Shown: in pieces, positions 36,296 to 48,203 of the stretch | Layout of the letters: each line of letters begins with the position of its first letter | How positions within the stretch are numbered: the first letter of the stretch is position 1 | NCBI GenBank assembly: GCA_034770075.1 | Contig: CM068382.1 | Span: forward strand, 8,884,685-8,948,684 | Source of the DNA: Aralia elata | Taxonomy: Eukaryota > Streptophyta > Magnoliopsida > Apiales > Araliaceae | Length of the DNA: 64,000 nucleotides | Direction: 5' to 3' | The notes under the pieces: model-generated | What the model was told of the DNA's origin: nothing | The model's input: the letters and a program-made list of their open reading frames with translations, nothing else | Database searches by the model: none | Made by a program: the position numbers and the translations under genes

Positions 36296-37309
36296 AGGTA
36301 TGAAACATGAATTTGCTATGATGATGATTCAATCTAAATATATTTGTTTAATTGGTCGGATGACGCAGTAGAAACTTGGTTAGTTTAACGTACTAACACA
36401 ACCGTGGGGATTAGATAACGTTCTAATGCCGACGAAAGAATAAACCTTAATAAAACCTTGAATTAACAAGTAAGATAGAGAATTTTCCAAGAGAAACAAT
36501 AAGCGTATTATATGAGTTGAATTGTTACCTAAGAAATTTCAAGACAACCTATATTTATAAGTTTAGGTACTCTTCTATATATACTTTGAAGAAAAGTATA
36601 ATAAAACTACTAATTAACTCTTTCTTACGACTAGTTGGAAATTAATAAAATAAAAATATTACTAAAACAACAAACTACTGGATTTTCCTAAATAAGAAAT
36701 AAAAATACATCAAATAGACTAAAACTTCATAAATTATTAAATACATGAAAATTCTAATCTTCATTGATATTTTTCACCGCACCATTCTCTCCTTTCTAGA
36801 AAGTATTCGTCCTCGAATTTAAAAGTACACAACTATTAAGCACCAAGGATGAATCTTCAATCTATGTGGGATCAAAACTTTGTATCTTTTCTTCTCAAAG
36901 AATAATCTTAAAAATAAGAGAGAAATTAAAATAGCAATATCTTTCAATTTACCTGGAAGAATAAAAAATTTTGAGGAATAACAAATCAATAATTTCATTG
37001 TCCTCGAACTTTGAAATAATTTCATGACTAATTTTATTTGTTGTAGTATCTCCATCCTTAGACATCACAAAATTTTCAATGCTAGCTTCGATAATAGGTG
37101 ACTTGTCAGGAATTTGGAATTCTTCAACAATACTAATTTCAAACTCAGGTTGGCCCTGTTCCAAAACAAAACTCTCATCAACTTCTAAAATTAACTTTTC
37201 ATCAATTATAACCTCTAGAGTAGTAATAGTTATGTCCAACTAAGAATTTGACTTCTTATCACTTACTTAATCATCAGTTGTCACATCTGCTTTAAATTCT
37301 CCAGATGAG

Positions 37310-37738
37310 TAAGGGTGAGTATTCAGTTATAATCGAACCGAATTGTCTATTCGATTATAACCAAATATCGAATTTTATATAATTTTACTATCCGAACAAG
37401 TATCCGAAATTAGTACTAATCGAATAACCGAAAACTGAATAACCAAATTATACTATTTGGTTATTCGGTACATAACCAAAATATGAACTTATTTTTACCA
37501 AATAAAAAAATTCATTTCAAATTTCACACTAGAGTTTTAAAACAATATTTAATAACAATCCACAAACATAATAATTTGTTAATCGAATATCCGAATAACA
37601 AATTTTTAAAAACCGCAACTTAAACCCGAATATCGAATAATTAAACAATTATAACCAAATTAAGCAAAATAATTGAAATAATTCGAGTAAAAAATTTTGG
37701 TTCGATAATTTGGTTTTATCTGTTTTTGCTCACCCCTA
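37310..37738. mobile_element. hAT-type MITE (~429 bp) nested in the LTR element
   Basis: Ends TAAGGGTGAGTATT and, inverted, TAGGGGTGAGCAAAA. They are flanked by imperfect 8-bp duplications CAGATGAG (37302-37309) and CATGTGAG (37739-37746). The interior is full of ACCGAATAACCGAA-like strings and their complements. Confidence 0.75.
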
Positions 37739-37811
37739 CATGTGAGCGCTCAAGAATTTCTTACGTATTAACGACCTTTTCACGTGCATTAATTGAAACC
37801 TTGGGCTCTCC

Positions 37812-37917
37812 CACTCATTAAATCCATAATGTCACCCTTTGGTTCGATGTGAAAAAATTGATTAGTGTAAAGGATGAACTAAAGGGTGACATTTTGGATT
37901 TAATGAGTGATGATGAA
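37812..37917. repeat. Host-gene fragment present as a palindrome inside the LTR element
   Basis: 37847-37917 is a diverged direct copy of 38385-38455 in the IDM1-like gene (GATTAGTG, AAAGGGTGACATT, AATGAGTGATGATGA). Immediately to its left, 37812-37846 is the reverse complement of part of the same stretch (CACTCATTAAATCC, AATGTCACCCTTTGGTTC). The pair makes a hairpin with ~35-bp arms. It touches the inner edge of the right-hand LTR. Confidence 0.75.
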
Positions 37918-38223
37918 CGTGAGGATTAGATAACGTTCTAATGTCGACAAATGAATAAATCTTAACAAAATCGTAAATTAATTAAGAAGATAAAGAATTC
38001 TGTGAGAGAAACAATAAATGTATTATATGAGTTGAATTGTTACTTAAAAAATTTCAAGATAACCTATATTTATAGGTGTAGATACTCTCTTACAAATGCT
38101 TTGAAAAAAATAATAAATTGCTAATTGATTCTTTTCTACGACTAGTTATAAACTATTAAAATAAAAATAATATTAAATCTACAAACTACCCTAAATAAGA
38201 AATAAAAATACATCAAAAAATAA

Positions 38224-38514
38224 AGTAAATATTTTCCGCCGCATCACCGGACACGACGATCTTCGAGTTACCTCGGCAGTTTAGTTATTGATAACCAAAC
38301 CAATAAGAAAACGAAAAGCTTGAACGACGGAGAAAATCACAAGTATCCTGAGAAATTATCACCTGTTGAAGAAGAAATAGAATTCGATGTGGAAAAATTG
38401 ATTAGTGAAGAGGATGAACCAAAGGGTGACATTGTGGATTCAATGAGTGATGATGAGAAAAAGAGTATTATGGAGGAGGAATCAAAGGATCCTATGGATT
38501 TTATGCTAGAATAG
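38224..38514 (+). pseudogene. Upstream in-frame segment of the IDM1-like gene, closed by TAG
   Basis: This open stretch is in the same frame as the first coding exon and encodes an acidic peptide (VEEEIEFDVEKLISEEDEP, then EESKDPMDFMLE) that looks like genuine former coding sequence. It ends at TAG 38512-38514. The frame then stays open from 38515 into the conserved exon. There is no in-frame ATG, and its left part lies inside the LTR. Either it is decayed N-terminal coding sequence, or it is 5' UTR and translation starts at 38698. Confidence 0.5.
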
Positions 38515-38697
38515 AAAGAATTTAAAATTGAAAATGCAATAGGTGAAGATCAAAATGTAAATGCTGATGTGAATTCGCCATGCAGAGAAGAAGAAAGCGG
38601 TTCAGGTGAAGTAATTGGGGAAAATAATTTTTCTCGGAGGCGTATCACTCAATCGGTCTCAAAATCAGTGAAGGAAGAAGTTGCTGATCAAAGTAAT

Positions 38698-41600
38698 ATG
38701 ATGAACATGAGCTCAATGGCTTCTGTTAATTCAGGGGAAGCTAATAATAAGTTAGAAATGAAAATGTCCCAAAAGATTGTTGTGGAGAAGCTTCCTACCC
38801 GGCTTAAGGATCTGCTGGAAACTGGTTTGCTCGAAGGTTTATCCGTGAGATACTTGCGTGGCTCCAAGGTAAAATTCGTATAATGATTGGTTTCAATCTG
38901 AGTATGATGTTCAATTCTTGCTGTTATGATTTAACTAAATTTTGCTGTTTAACTATTTTAGGTCAGAGATCCCTTGGATAATGGACTTCACGGAATTATT
39001 AATGGTGCCGGTATATTGTGTTTTTGTGACATGTGCAATGGAGCTAAAGTAAGCTCTTATGTGATAATTCCATTTTTTTTTACGTAGTATTTAGTTTGAA
39101 CGAATGAATATTGTTCTTATGTGTATGTTTGGTATAAACTGTAGGTTGTGACCCCTAATCAATTTGAATTGCATGCGGGTAGTAAGAATAAACGGCCACC
39201 TGAATATATATATTTAGAGAATGGGAAAACGCTTCGTGATGTTTTGAATGCATGCAAAGGTACCCCATTGGATGCAATGGTAGGAACGATACAAGATGCT
39301 ATTGGTTGTTCTTCTAATCCGAAACCTGTTATTTGTCAGAATTGCAAAGGTGATTCTTCAGTTTTGTGTGTATACGTCTCACCTTATATTGTTGCATGAG
39401 TTCTTTTAATTTCCTTCTGAGAAGTATATTTGTTTGATGGTTTCTAGGGTCATTACTTGATGCTGGTGATGGTCGAAGGACTCTGTTGTGTGATTTGTGC
39501 ATGGTCTCGAAAGAATCCCAACCTAGCTCTCCACAGCAGAGTGATACTAGTGATAGGTATTCATTAGAATACTTATCTAAATTATTGCACTAGTGATTAT
39601 TTGTTTACTTAGCAACACATGTTGAAGTCAGGAATCCCATTTGCATGGTTCGTTGTTTAAATGTAGTAGTAAGATACTTTTTTTCCAATTTAATTCAAGC
39701 AGCAGCCCTTGAATTATTGTATGTCACTTAAATTTTATCATCTTGAGTACGTATGCCACTTCAATCAGAAGCCGTTCTTGAATGGATTATGAAGTCAAGG
39801 ATGTGGTATGATTACTTCTGCATACTCGGGTAACATTTAGTAGGTTTGTAGCTGATTGGTTATTTTCCTCTTATCTATTTTGGTTCTTGACTGGAGTATT
39901 CCAAGTTTCCACTCCACTGTATGTTTAACATGCCTGTTGGAATTTTATTCATAACTCTTGATGCAATCACCTAAGACAAGTGGATGGACTTCAAAAAAGC
40001 TACCTCAAGTCCTTTAAAATCATTAGGGTTTAAAGTTTTTAAGTGTTTATCTTGGTTCCAGAAATTAGTATCCATAGTTCTGGTTACGTAGTACAGAATA
40101 GTTACCTTAATTAACAGGTATCATGGTGGAATAAGAAAACAACCCAAGTGGTAATAGGGACAAAACAAACCTGATGCATATGTGGTTGCAAAAATGCAGT
40201 AATGAGACCAAGATTAATGTCACCTAGTTCATAGTCATGGATAACATATGAGATTTGTTTTGACCATTCTTTTGGAGGTTTGCTTATAAGCAAAATCTGT
40301 TGGAACCTTTTTTTTCCAAAGATAGTTGTTGTATCCCTGATTGTGCATTTTAGTTTTCCTTAACGCACAACTGAATGCAGATTATGTCAATTTTTTTCAA
40401 TGTAAGTTGTATCTCTGATGGTGCATTTTAGTTTTTCCTTAACGCTCAATTGAATTCAGATTATGTCTATGTGATTTTCATGTCCTTATTCCAGAACCAA
40501 GTTGATAAGTGATAAATCACTTGTGTCCAGATTTGTTTGAACTTAAAACATCTGTGGTAAATTTGCATGCTAGGTTAGGTTTTCTAGCTTCTTACAAGAT
40601 GATTGAAGGACGGGGACACTGAAAATCAAAACAAAGCAATGCACTGGTCCTTTTAAAACATGATTTTTGTAGCTACATTTTCGATGCTTTGTCTCAATAT
40701 TTTCAGGTCACTGTTCTCTTTCTCCACCTCAAAATCATCTAATCAGAAGGCGTATGGCAGTTCGTCAAGGAGCAAGGGTCATGGAAGATTAACGCAAAAG
40801 TTCGTACTCATTCTCAGTAGTTATCTTTTCCTACTCTTGGGTGATGTACTGTCATATGCATTTTTGCATGTCTTGGAGCTAATTTACTAACTGCATTTAA
40901 TCTGTTGTCTTTGTCTTTCTTCTAGGGATCTAAGGATGCATAAATTGGGATTTAAGGAACTGCCTGAGGGAGTCGAAGTAGCTTATTATGCTTGTGAAAA
41001 GGTCTTTGGCAATTAAGTTGAGCAGATAGATATTTATTATTTAGAGAGAATAGATTTGTTCAGTTGCTTCTTGAAATTTGAATAAACAAACCAGCCTGTG
41101 TGCGGTATTTTTTCCTGGAAGCAATATGAGAAACTTCGAGAAACTGCTATTTTATTTTTGAAAATTGTTTTTCTTATTATGTTATTTAAATTAGTTTTTT
41201 TGTTTTCGAACAGAAATTGTTGGAGGGTTATAAGAAGAGCTTTGGGATCTTTTGCTTTTGCTGCAACAGTGAGGTATTTCGGTTACTGCTTGTCTGGAGA
41301 TCTTTGGTTTGTTTCTTGAAATGTTGACATTATTTACTTTCTGTACAGGTCAGCCCCTCACAGTTTGAAGCTCATGCAGGTTATGCTTCACGCCGCAAAC
41401 CGTGAGTATTTCTTTGAAATGTTTTTGGAAAAGATTATGTTTTTCGTGCCTTATATGTTTTGCACTTTACGTCTTGTCATGAGGCAGAAGATGTGGTGAA
41501 TTCATATTATGCCTACTACATGATATAATGTAAATGGCAAATCCAATGCCAGACCACCTGATCTTTAGGATGAAGTTCTTAAAAACAACTTTTCACTAGA

Positions 41601-44600
41601 TCCAAAACATTTCTCTATGTTGGCAATAGAATTTCTTGGTCTTTGAACTTTATATTCCCCTTTTTTGTTCCTTTCTTATAACTTTCTTCATCTGGTCTTT
41701 TGGCAGCTACCTAAACATATATACATCCTATGGTCTTTCTCTCCACGAATGGGCAGTTGACGCATCACAAAAACGAAAGTTTTCTGCATCTGAAAATGAT
41801 GATCTCTGTTCCATCTGTGAAGATGGCGGGGATCTTTTGCCCTGTGATAGTTGCCCAAGGTCTTTTCATCGGGGTAAGTTTTTCTTGATCCTAATATGTT
41901 GTTCCCGCTAGTGCTACAATATTTTTATAGCAATTTCTCACTGTTACACGTTTCTCAATATTTTTATTTTGTGATTCTTTATTTCAAGAACTCCGTATGT
42001 TTGGAATTTATGTAGGTCTTGTGCTTTGATGTTTCTCTTGCGAAATGAGGAGAAATTATGTAACTAGTTGTATTACCACAGTTAAACCTTCATTGACACG
42101 AGGCATTATAGTACATGTTCTCTTGTATTATTTTGTCTTTATTTCGTTTGGTCTACATGCATTCTCTCTTTATGTCCTTGATACTTTAGCTTCAATTCTT
42201 TGATTTATTTCAAGTTCTTAATGCATGGATGTATTGCATAGCTAATTCTGCAGGGCATTGGCGTTTATTTCTTCCCATTTTTATTTTACTTAAATTTTCA
42301 CTTACTTTAACTATGGTTTCCAAAAGTGCAGAGTGTGTGTCTTTGCCAGTCGTTCCTCAGGGTAAATTTCACTGTAAGTATTGCAAGAATAATTTTGAGA
42401 AAGACAAATCAGCATCTCGCAATGCCAATGCTATTGCTGCTGGAAGGGTTACTGGAGTTGATCCTATAGAACAGATAGCGAAGCGGTGCACTCGTACTGT
42501 TGAAACTCTAGAGGCTGACGTTGGTGGATGTGTACTGTGCAGGTTGTCTCTACTCTGTTTTTCCTATCAGGAATTTAAGAGGATTAAGTTTTTTTTGTTT
42601 ATTATCCTTTGCCAAAGTTTATAGATATCATCAGATCACTTGTCAATCTGTTGATCTATTGATTTATTGTGCATTTTTTATTAGGTGCTGAAAGTATCTC
42701 GCTTTCTTCGAATCAAGATGTTCTAAATGTTTATAGGATCCTACCTATCAGGAAAAAAAAAGAAAGAAGAAGCTTTAGAATTCTTGCTCATATTGGACCA
42801 CTTATTTTGAAAATTTTAGCATAGTACTCTGATCATGTTGCTGTTATTCTGGTTCAACCTGTCTTGTTTGTACAGTTTGCGAATATGTAGTATAGATGTA
42901 TATTCATCTTTAAATTCTCTCTCATGCACAAGCACACAAAAACACACTCACAGAGAGAGAGAGAGAGCCATTGATCTATTTATTATGCATTTCCTGATAG
43001 GATAAATGTGTTTTTTGATTACATGCAAGAGTTGTCTCTTCCTAGTTTTTTTTTTCTTTTCCAGTATAGTATTTGTGCTTGTGTATTTGTTTAATTCTTG
43101 ATTCTTGCAGAAGCCATGATTTCAGCAATTCTGGATTCGGCCCACGCACCGTAATCATTTGTGATCAGGTGCTTAGCAATTTCATAATCTCACAAGTGAT
43201 CTTAAGTAAGTTTCAAGTGCTTATTGATTGTACAAAATTGTGTTCATGTTGTTTATAGTGCGAGAGGGAATATCATGTCGGCTGTTTGAAGGAACAGAAA
43301 ATAGACGACTTGAAGGTGTGCAAGACATGTTATTACACTTCATCATTTCTAATATTCGCTTTGTATATATGGAGTTATTTATGATTAATGTGTCAAGTAC
43401 GGAACTTTCTATAGGATTTGCCAGACGGGAAGTGGTTCTGTTGTGCAGAATGTAATAACGTTCAATCTGCTTTACAAAATCTGGTAGCCGCTGGTGAAGA
43501 AAAGCTTTCTGATACTCTTCTGAACGTTATAAAGAAGAAACATGAGGAAAATGGTTCACAAGGATGTGGCGATCTTGATATAAGATGGAGGCTTCTGTGT
43601 GGGAAAATGGCGTCTGATGAAACTAGGGTGTTGCTCTCCAAGGCTGTTGCTATCTTTCATGTGAGTAATTGTAGCTTGCACTTTGCAATTCTCTAGGAGT
43701 GTTTATCTGCTTCTGATTATTCTATGTCTTGATCTAGGAAAATATTGCAGTTAAAGCGCTAATTGTTTTTCAATTTTTCCTTTGTTTTTTAGGATCGATT
43801 TGATCCCATTGTTGATTCAGACACAAGGCATCTTGATTTCATTCCGCATATGGTTTATGGGTATACAATAACATTCTCGTTTTAGTACCTTTTTCTACAT
43901 ATTTTGGTGTCTTATAAATTCGTTTGGAATTTCCTGAAGCCTCTTATATATAATTTTATGCAGAAGGAACTCAAGGGACCAAGAATTTGGAGGGATGCAT
44001 TGTGCAATATTAACAGTCAAGTAGGACTCATTTTTCAATCAGCATATGCCTTTAATGTGTTTTGTATGGGTTTTCGTTCTGATTCGTATGTATTTCCGCA
44101 GTTCATCTGTTGTGTCTGCAGGGGTGTTTCGTATCTTTGGACAGGAAGTAGCTGAACTTCCTCTAGTTGCAACAAGGACCGACTGTCAAGGACTGGTAAG
44201 CTAGTAAAATGTGATCTAATAATATGTTTGATATTTTTGTGATCTTAATTTTCCTTATTTCCATCACAAGTTGAGAACATGTTTATATCTTTTGAGGTGT
44301 GGCAGTTTGTAATATCTATCCTCATTCCGTGAAATTACTCCGTAGGGTTACTTCCAGTCATTATTTTCTTGCATTGAGAACCTTCTTGGATCTCTGGATG
44401 TGAAAAACTTGGTGCTTCCAGCTGCCGATGAAGCAGAATCAATATGGACAAAAAAGTTTGGTTTCGAAAAGATAACTTGGGAACAGGTGTGTGCAGCTTC
44501 CTAGATTTTTTTTTTAAGAAACTCGATTTTATTAATAACTGACCGTGATCTTTTGCCCCTCAGCTGAAAACATATAGGAGAGATCATCAGTTGATGGTAT

Positions 44601-44659
44601 TTCAAGGAACATCAATGCTGCACAAGCCAATCAGCAAGCTTGAAGTATCACCATATTGA
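38698..44659 (+). CDS. IDM1-like PHD-finger / GNAT-fold nuclear protein, 19 exons, N-terminus uncertain
   Basis: Exons: (38698)-38868, 38962-39048, 39145-39349, 39448-39556, 40707-40799, 40926-41001, 41214-41273, 41349-41401, 41707-41873, 42332-42542, 43111-43168, 43259-43315, 43415-43660, 43793-43860, 43964-44020, 44102-44195, 44346-44486, 44564-44659. That is 18 listed; a 5' UTR exon would make 19. All are GT-AG and in frame, giving 682 residues from Met 38698. In order: a Tify-binding-like region (58-130, VVTPNQFELHAGS, YIYLENGKTLRDVL) and a second such motif (VSPSQFEAHAG). PHD1 follows (C319, C322, C331, C334, H339, C342, C355, C358), then PHD2 (C407 to C462). The GNAT fold has CQGLGYF (601-607) as acetyl-CoA loop. 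Relatives read chromatin marks and acetylate histone H3 in anti-silencing; function here is inferred. The same frame is open upstream (38224-38511) but has TAG at 38512-38514 and no ATG, so the native start is lost, alternative or spliced. Confidence 0.85.
40331..40475. repeat. Tandem duplication inside intron of the IDM1-like gene
   Basis: TATCCCTGATTGTGCATTTT at 40331 recurs as TATCTCTGATGGTGCATTTT at about 40410. Both continue through TTTCCTTAACGC and CAGATTATGTC. The period is about 80 bp, inside the 1150-bp fourth intron. Confidence 0.75.
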
Positions 44660-46779
44660 AGGAAGGTTCAACAGTAGGTTATTGTCGAAATGTTGGAACT
44701 AGGAGTATGGTACTTGCTTTTTGGGGTAAAGTTATAAAGTGTCCTTTTGTTTTGGTATATACAGTTTTGTGGGCGGCGGAAGATAATCCAGTTTTGCTAG
44801 TTGTTAATATCTTTTGGTAGCAACAAGGGAAAAGGAGAAATCAAGAGTTCTCAATATAGATACCACCGTTCATTGGATAGAGAATAAAGTTTTTGAACTT
44901 CACAGTTGATATACCTTAGAGCTAGAACGCGAAGGCTTCATTTTTGGTTTTTTGACTACAGGCTTGCTATTTGTTATTAGATGTATATAGATATATAGAC
45001 AAGAACATGTATGCTTTTGTAATTGCATGGAATCTGAATTATAAACTTACATATACAAGCTGAAAAAGATATAGTGATATGCTGCTTTTGACTGAAGTTA
45101 GTATTCCAACTTGAATATGGCACATCTTTATCTGCTTATTGTATGGGCTGATTGGAGTTGTGTGGCTGAGTAGATTTTATTGATAACGACAGCATATTAC
45201 AATGATATAGGGTTCTCTATTTGTATTGAGCTGTTTCTTTAAATGGTTTTTGAAGGGTTTATAAGCAAATAATACTACTAAAAGGTGACTCAAAAAGTTG
45301 TTATACAAGTAACAATAAGTCTGGTTCCTCCCAACATTCCTCACTTGTCCGAAGAGTAGTTTTTGGGTATCAAACGGACCTCCTTTCCCCCAAGCGGTCT
45401 GAGGCACGAGTATTCCTGTTTTAAGCAACATACATAGTTACATGGTTGGCTAAATGCAAACAAAGCAAACATGAAATTTAGGGGCAGTCAACTTTCTTCT
45501 TCTCTATTCTTTTGTGTAAATGATTATACTGTACCAATTTAAAGATCTCATACATTTTAACTTGTCAGAAGAAATAACATATAGTGTTGCTTTCTGTACT
45601 TTAACATGTACTCAAATTTAATGAGATTTTTTTCCCTGAATTTTTTTATCATTAGTGTTCCTTTAAAAATAATGAAGAAAATTTAGGGGTGGATAAGGAT
45701 TAGAAGAGAGAAAAGGAGAAACTTTTTAGGAATGGAGAGAAATTGGGAATAATTTTTATTCCATCTGCATTAATAGTGACACGGCTTCAAGAGAAGCGAT
45801 TAAAAATTTTCCTCTCAATTAATAATATAGAAGATACAACTCTTAAAGTGTGGCCAAATACAGAATAGTTACGGTATTAAGCAATTCATAAGTTCAATAC
45901 ATCATATTGAGAGAATACATTTTTCGAAATTGGCCGTAAAATCAGGCCAGCATCATTTTATGAATTTATGCGTGTGCGTGTATATCCATTATATTGAGTT
46001 GACCTGAAATTATATTGTGTTGATCATATTCTTTTTTAAAAAAAAATAAAAATATATTTTATTTTTAAGTAAATCTGTAAAATTCAAAATCAATATATAT
46101 TTATTTAAATTTAGAAAAATAACTTTAATTTAGTAAACTACTTCAAAATTTAAAAAAAATGTTATTTAAAATTTAAAATAAATTCATACTAATTTTAAAT
46201 TTTCATAAAATAATTAGATCAAACACAAATGAAATTATTTTTATGAGGTGAAGGAAGTACTCCCTCTGTCCCAAATTAATTGCTTAATTTTGACCTTTTT
46301 AAGTCAAATTGACTACTTTTAGAATTAATAATTAAGCATATATAAATATATTTCTAAAATTATAAAAATTGTGGTTAGTAATAAATTGTATATACTTTCT
46401 TTTGGTTATAATCTCTTCACCTATATTTTAGCAAAAATAGTAAAAAGATTAGTTTTAAAAATGGTCAATTTGACTTTAAAAAGTCAAAACTGAGCAATTA
46501 ATTTGGGACGAAAGAAGTATTAATTATCATATGAGTTAAAATTTAATACAATGACAATGTATATATACGAACAGTGTAATGATTATATTATGTTATTAAA
46601 ATAAGAGTAATTTTGTCTAATACAGAACTTTATTAATAATGTGTCCTGATCTGATATGCTCGTGTATACACTCAAAGTATATCAAACTTTAATGCTTATC
46701 ATATTTGTCTCAAAAATTCATAATCTATCACCCATTTTTGGAAATGAGGTAGCATAATGGTCAAATGTTAAATCACTAA
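44660..46779. other. 3' UTR and intergenic, IDM1-like to CKS1
   Basis: The first ~400 bp is probably the 3' UTR of the IDM1-like gene. A minus-strand open frame near 45177-45431 is unsupported by any family I recognise. The rest is AT-rich and holds Stowaway copy 4. Confidence 0.55.
46260..46517. mobile_element. Stowaway MITE, copy 4 (~258 bp)
   Basis: Begins CTCCCTCTGTCCCAAATTAA and ends TTTGGGACGAAAGAAG, with TA on both sides. It lies about 570 bp upstream of the CKS1 start codon. Confidence 0.9.
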
Positions 46780-46789
46780 GGCGGGAAAA
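46780..46789 (-). promoter_or_regulatory. E2F-type site upstream of CKS1
   Basis: Plus strand GGCGGGAAAA, so TTTTCCCGCC on the minus strand. This is a full match to the TTTSSCGC consensus recognised by plant E2F/DP factors. It is 301 bp upstream of the CKS1 ATG. CKS genes are cell-cycle genes, so the site is plausible as a functional element. Confidence 0.6.
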
Positions 46790-46930
46790 AGGAAGGATTT
46801 TGAAATTTGAAATTCAAACGAAGCGCTCTCCAAGTAGAAGAAATACGTTAGGCCTCTTTTTCCAATTTGCACCATTTTAAAGCTTATTAATTTCATTTTC
46901 ATCCCTCAATACCATTTTATACCAACATTT

Positions 46931-46958
46931 CCTCTCTCTCTCCCCCTCTCTCTCTCTG
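46931..46958 (+). repeat. CT-rich tract in the CKS1 leader/promoter
   Basis: A run of CT dinucleotides with a short C stretch, about 130 bp before the ATG. Such pyrimidine patches are common near plant transcription starts. Confidence 0.8.
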
Positions 46959-47090
46959 TGTAAAAGGTACCCTCATTAATTAGTATTCTATTCTATTCTC
47001 ATCTGTTGCTTAATTCTCACAGATCGAATCCAGATCATATACTTACCTTCTCGCGCTTTCTTTGAAATTGAAACTAAGGAACGGTAAACG

Positions 47091-48203
47091 ATGGGTCAGA
47101 TCCAGTACTCCGAAAAGTATTTTGATGATACCTACGAGTACAGGTACTCAAATGTTTTTCTTCTTCTATTTTTATTGAATTGCTTAATTATTCTTTCGTT
47201 TTTTTTTTTTTTGAATTTCTTTTTTATATTAAGGAATTGCTTGACTGATGAATACAGGCATGTAGTTCTTCCTCCTGAAGTTGCCAAGTTACTCCCTAAG
47301 AATCGGCTTCTTTCAGAGGTGTGTAGTAAATTTGGCTTCTAATTAGGGTTTTAGTAATTTTCCCTCAAGATTTCCTGGTTTGGTTGTTGACAGAATCGGG
47401 CAATTGATAAGAAACTGGAGCCCCGATTATAAACTATTTTCATCTCAATTTGTTGATTTTAATTGTTTCAAAGTTAATCTCACAGTTTGCCTGATTATGA
47501 GTTTTTAATAATTTCGTTTTTCTCTGAGACTTGGGCATAACAATATGCGTAAGTGTGTGTTTATGTATGTATGATTGAGAAAATAGTGACATATGATGTA
47601 GTTTAATTTCATAATTATGTGTTCTATTCATTTTCTTTGCAGCCAATTGTAGTAAAGATTCCATCTCATATAAGTGAATCCAGATATTCTATTTTCTTTG
47701 TAATAAAGAAGGGAATATATACAAGTCCGATACAGGACAGTGATATCTGACTCACTTATATTGGTGGCTTCATGGTGCAATTTACATTTAGATTCCACCT
47801 GAAACAACGGTGTACTCTGCATTTAGTTCTTGGAAACTATGGCAGAGGCACTATATAACTATAGATACGAGGAAACTGTCAGCCCAAAAAAAATAAAAAA
47901 ATAAAGAAGCATCAACTATGCTGAATCTACCAAGATTCAATTCCAAAACATAAAAAAAATAGAAAAAAAAGTCTTCTCAAAACACAAGATTAAATTATTT
48001 GGATATCCTTATTGATGCTTAGAGTTGTGAATTTTTGTTTGATGTTGTTTCAATAGAATGAATGGCGTGCAATTGGAGTTCAGCAGAGTAGAGGTTGGGT
48101 TCACTATGCAGTTCATCGACCAGAGCCCCACATTATGCTCTTCAGGCGGCCTCTCAACTTTCAGCAGCAGCAGGAGGCTCAGCAAGCCGTGATGGCTAAG
48201 TGA
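47091..48203 (+). CDS. CKS1: Cyclin-dependent kinase regulatory subunit CKS1
   Basis: Three exons (47091-47143, 47258-47318, 48057-48203), all GT-AG and in frame, encode 86 residues, the normal length for plant CKS1. Recognisable features in order are IQYSEKYFDDTYEYRHV (4-20), LSENEWRAIGVQQSRGWVHY (36-55), and the hinge HRPEPHIMLFRRP (58-70), whose HxPEPH motif controls strand exchange in the family. The C-terminus is glutamine-rich (QQQQEAQQ), as in plant homologues. CKS proteins bind CDKs directly and present phosphorylated substrates. The role is well established for the family and inferred here. An E2F-type site and a Stowaway MITE lie upstream. Intron 2 (about 740 bp) contains no recognisable element apart from AT-rich sequence and an A-rich stretch near 47886-47975. 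Confidence 0.96.

Larger units (their letters stand above)
36405..38246 (-). mobile_element. Compact non-autonomous LTR element (1.84 kb) at the 5' end of the IDM1-like gene
   Basis: Two direct repeats, 36405-36784 (380 bp) and 37920-38246 (327 bp), share most of their sequence, including GATTAGATAACGTTCTAATG and TATATGAGTTGAATTGTTAC. Each has TG...CA ends on the plus strand. On the minus strand the left copy is preceded by a purine run AAAGGAGAGAA, as a polypurine tract should be. The interior is only about 1.1 kb and lacks gag/pol. It has an acidic open frame (minus, 36949-37239), a MITE (37310-37738) and a host-gene-like fragment (37812-37917). No tRNA primer site was recognised. ACCG occurs on both flanks but no 5-bp target duplication is clear. 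Confidence 0.7.

Noticed and set aside
36949..37239. Minus-strand acidic 96-residue ORF as a host gene
   Set aside because: It lies inside the small LTR element and matches nothing I know. More likely element-internal sequence than a separate gene.
45177..45431. Minus-strand 84-residue ORF
   Set aside because: No recognised domain, starts and ends in AT-rich 3' flanking DNA, no neighbouring exons.
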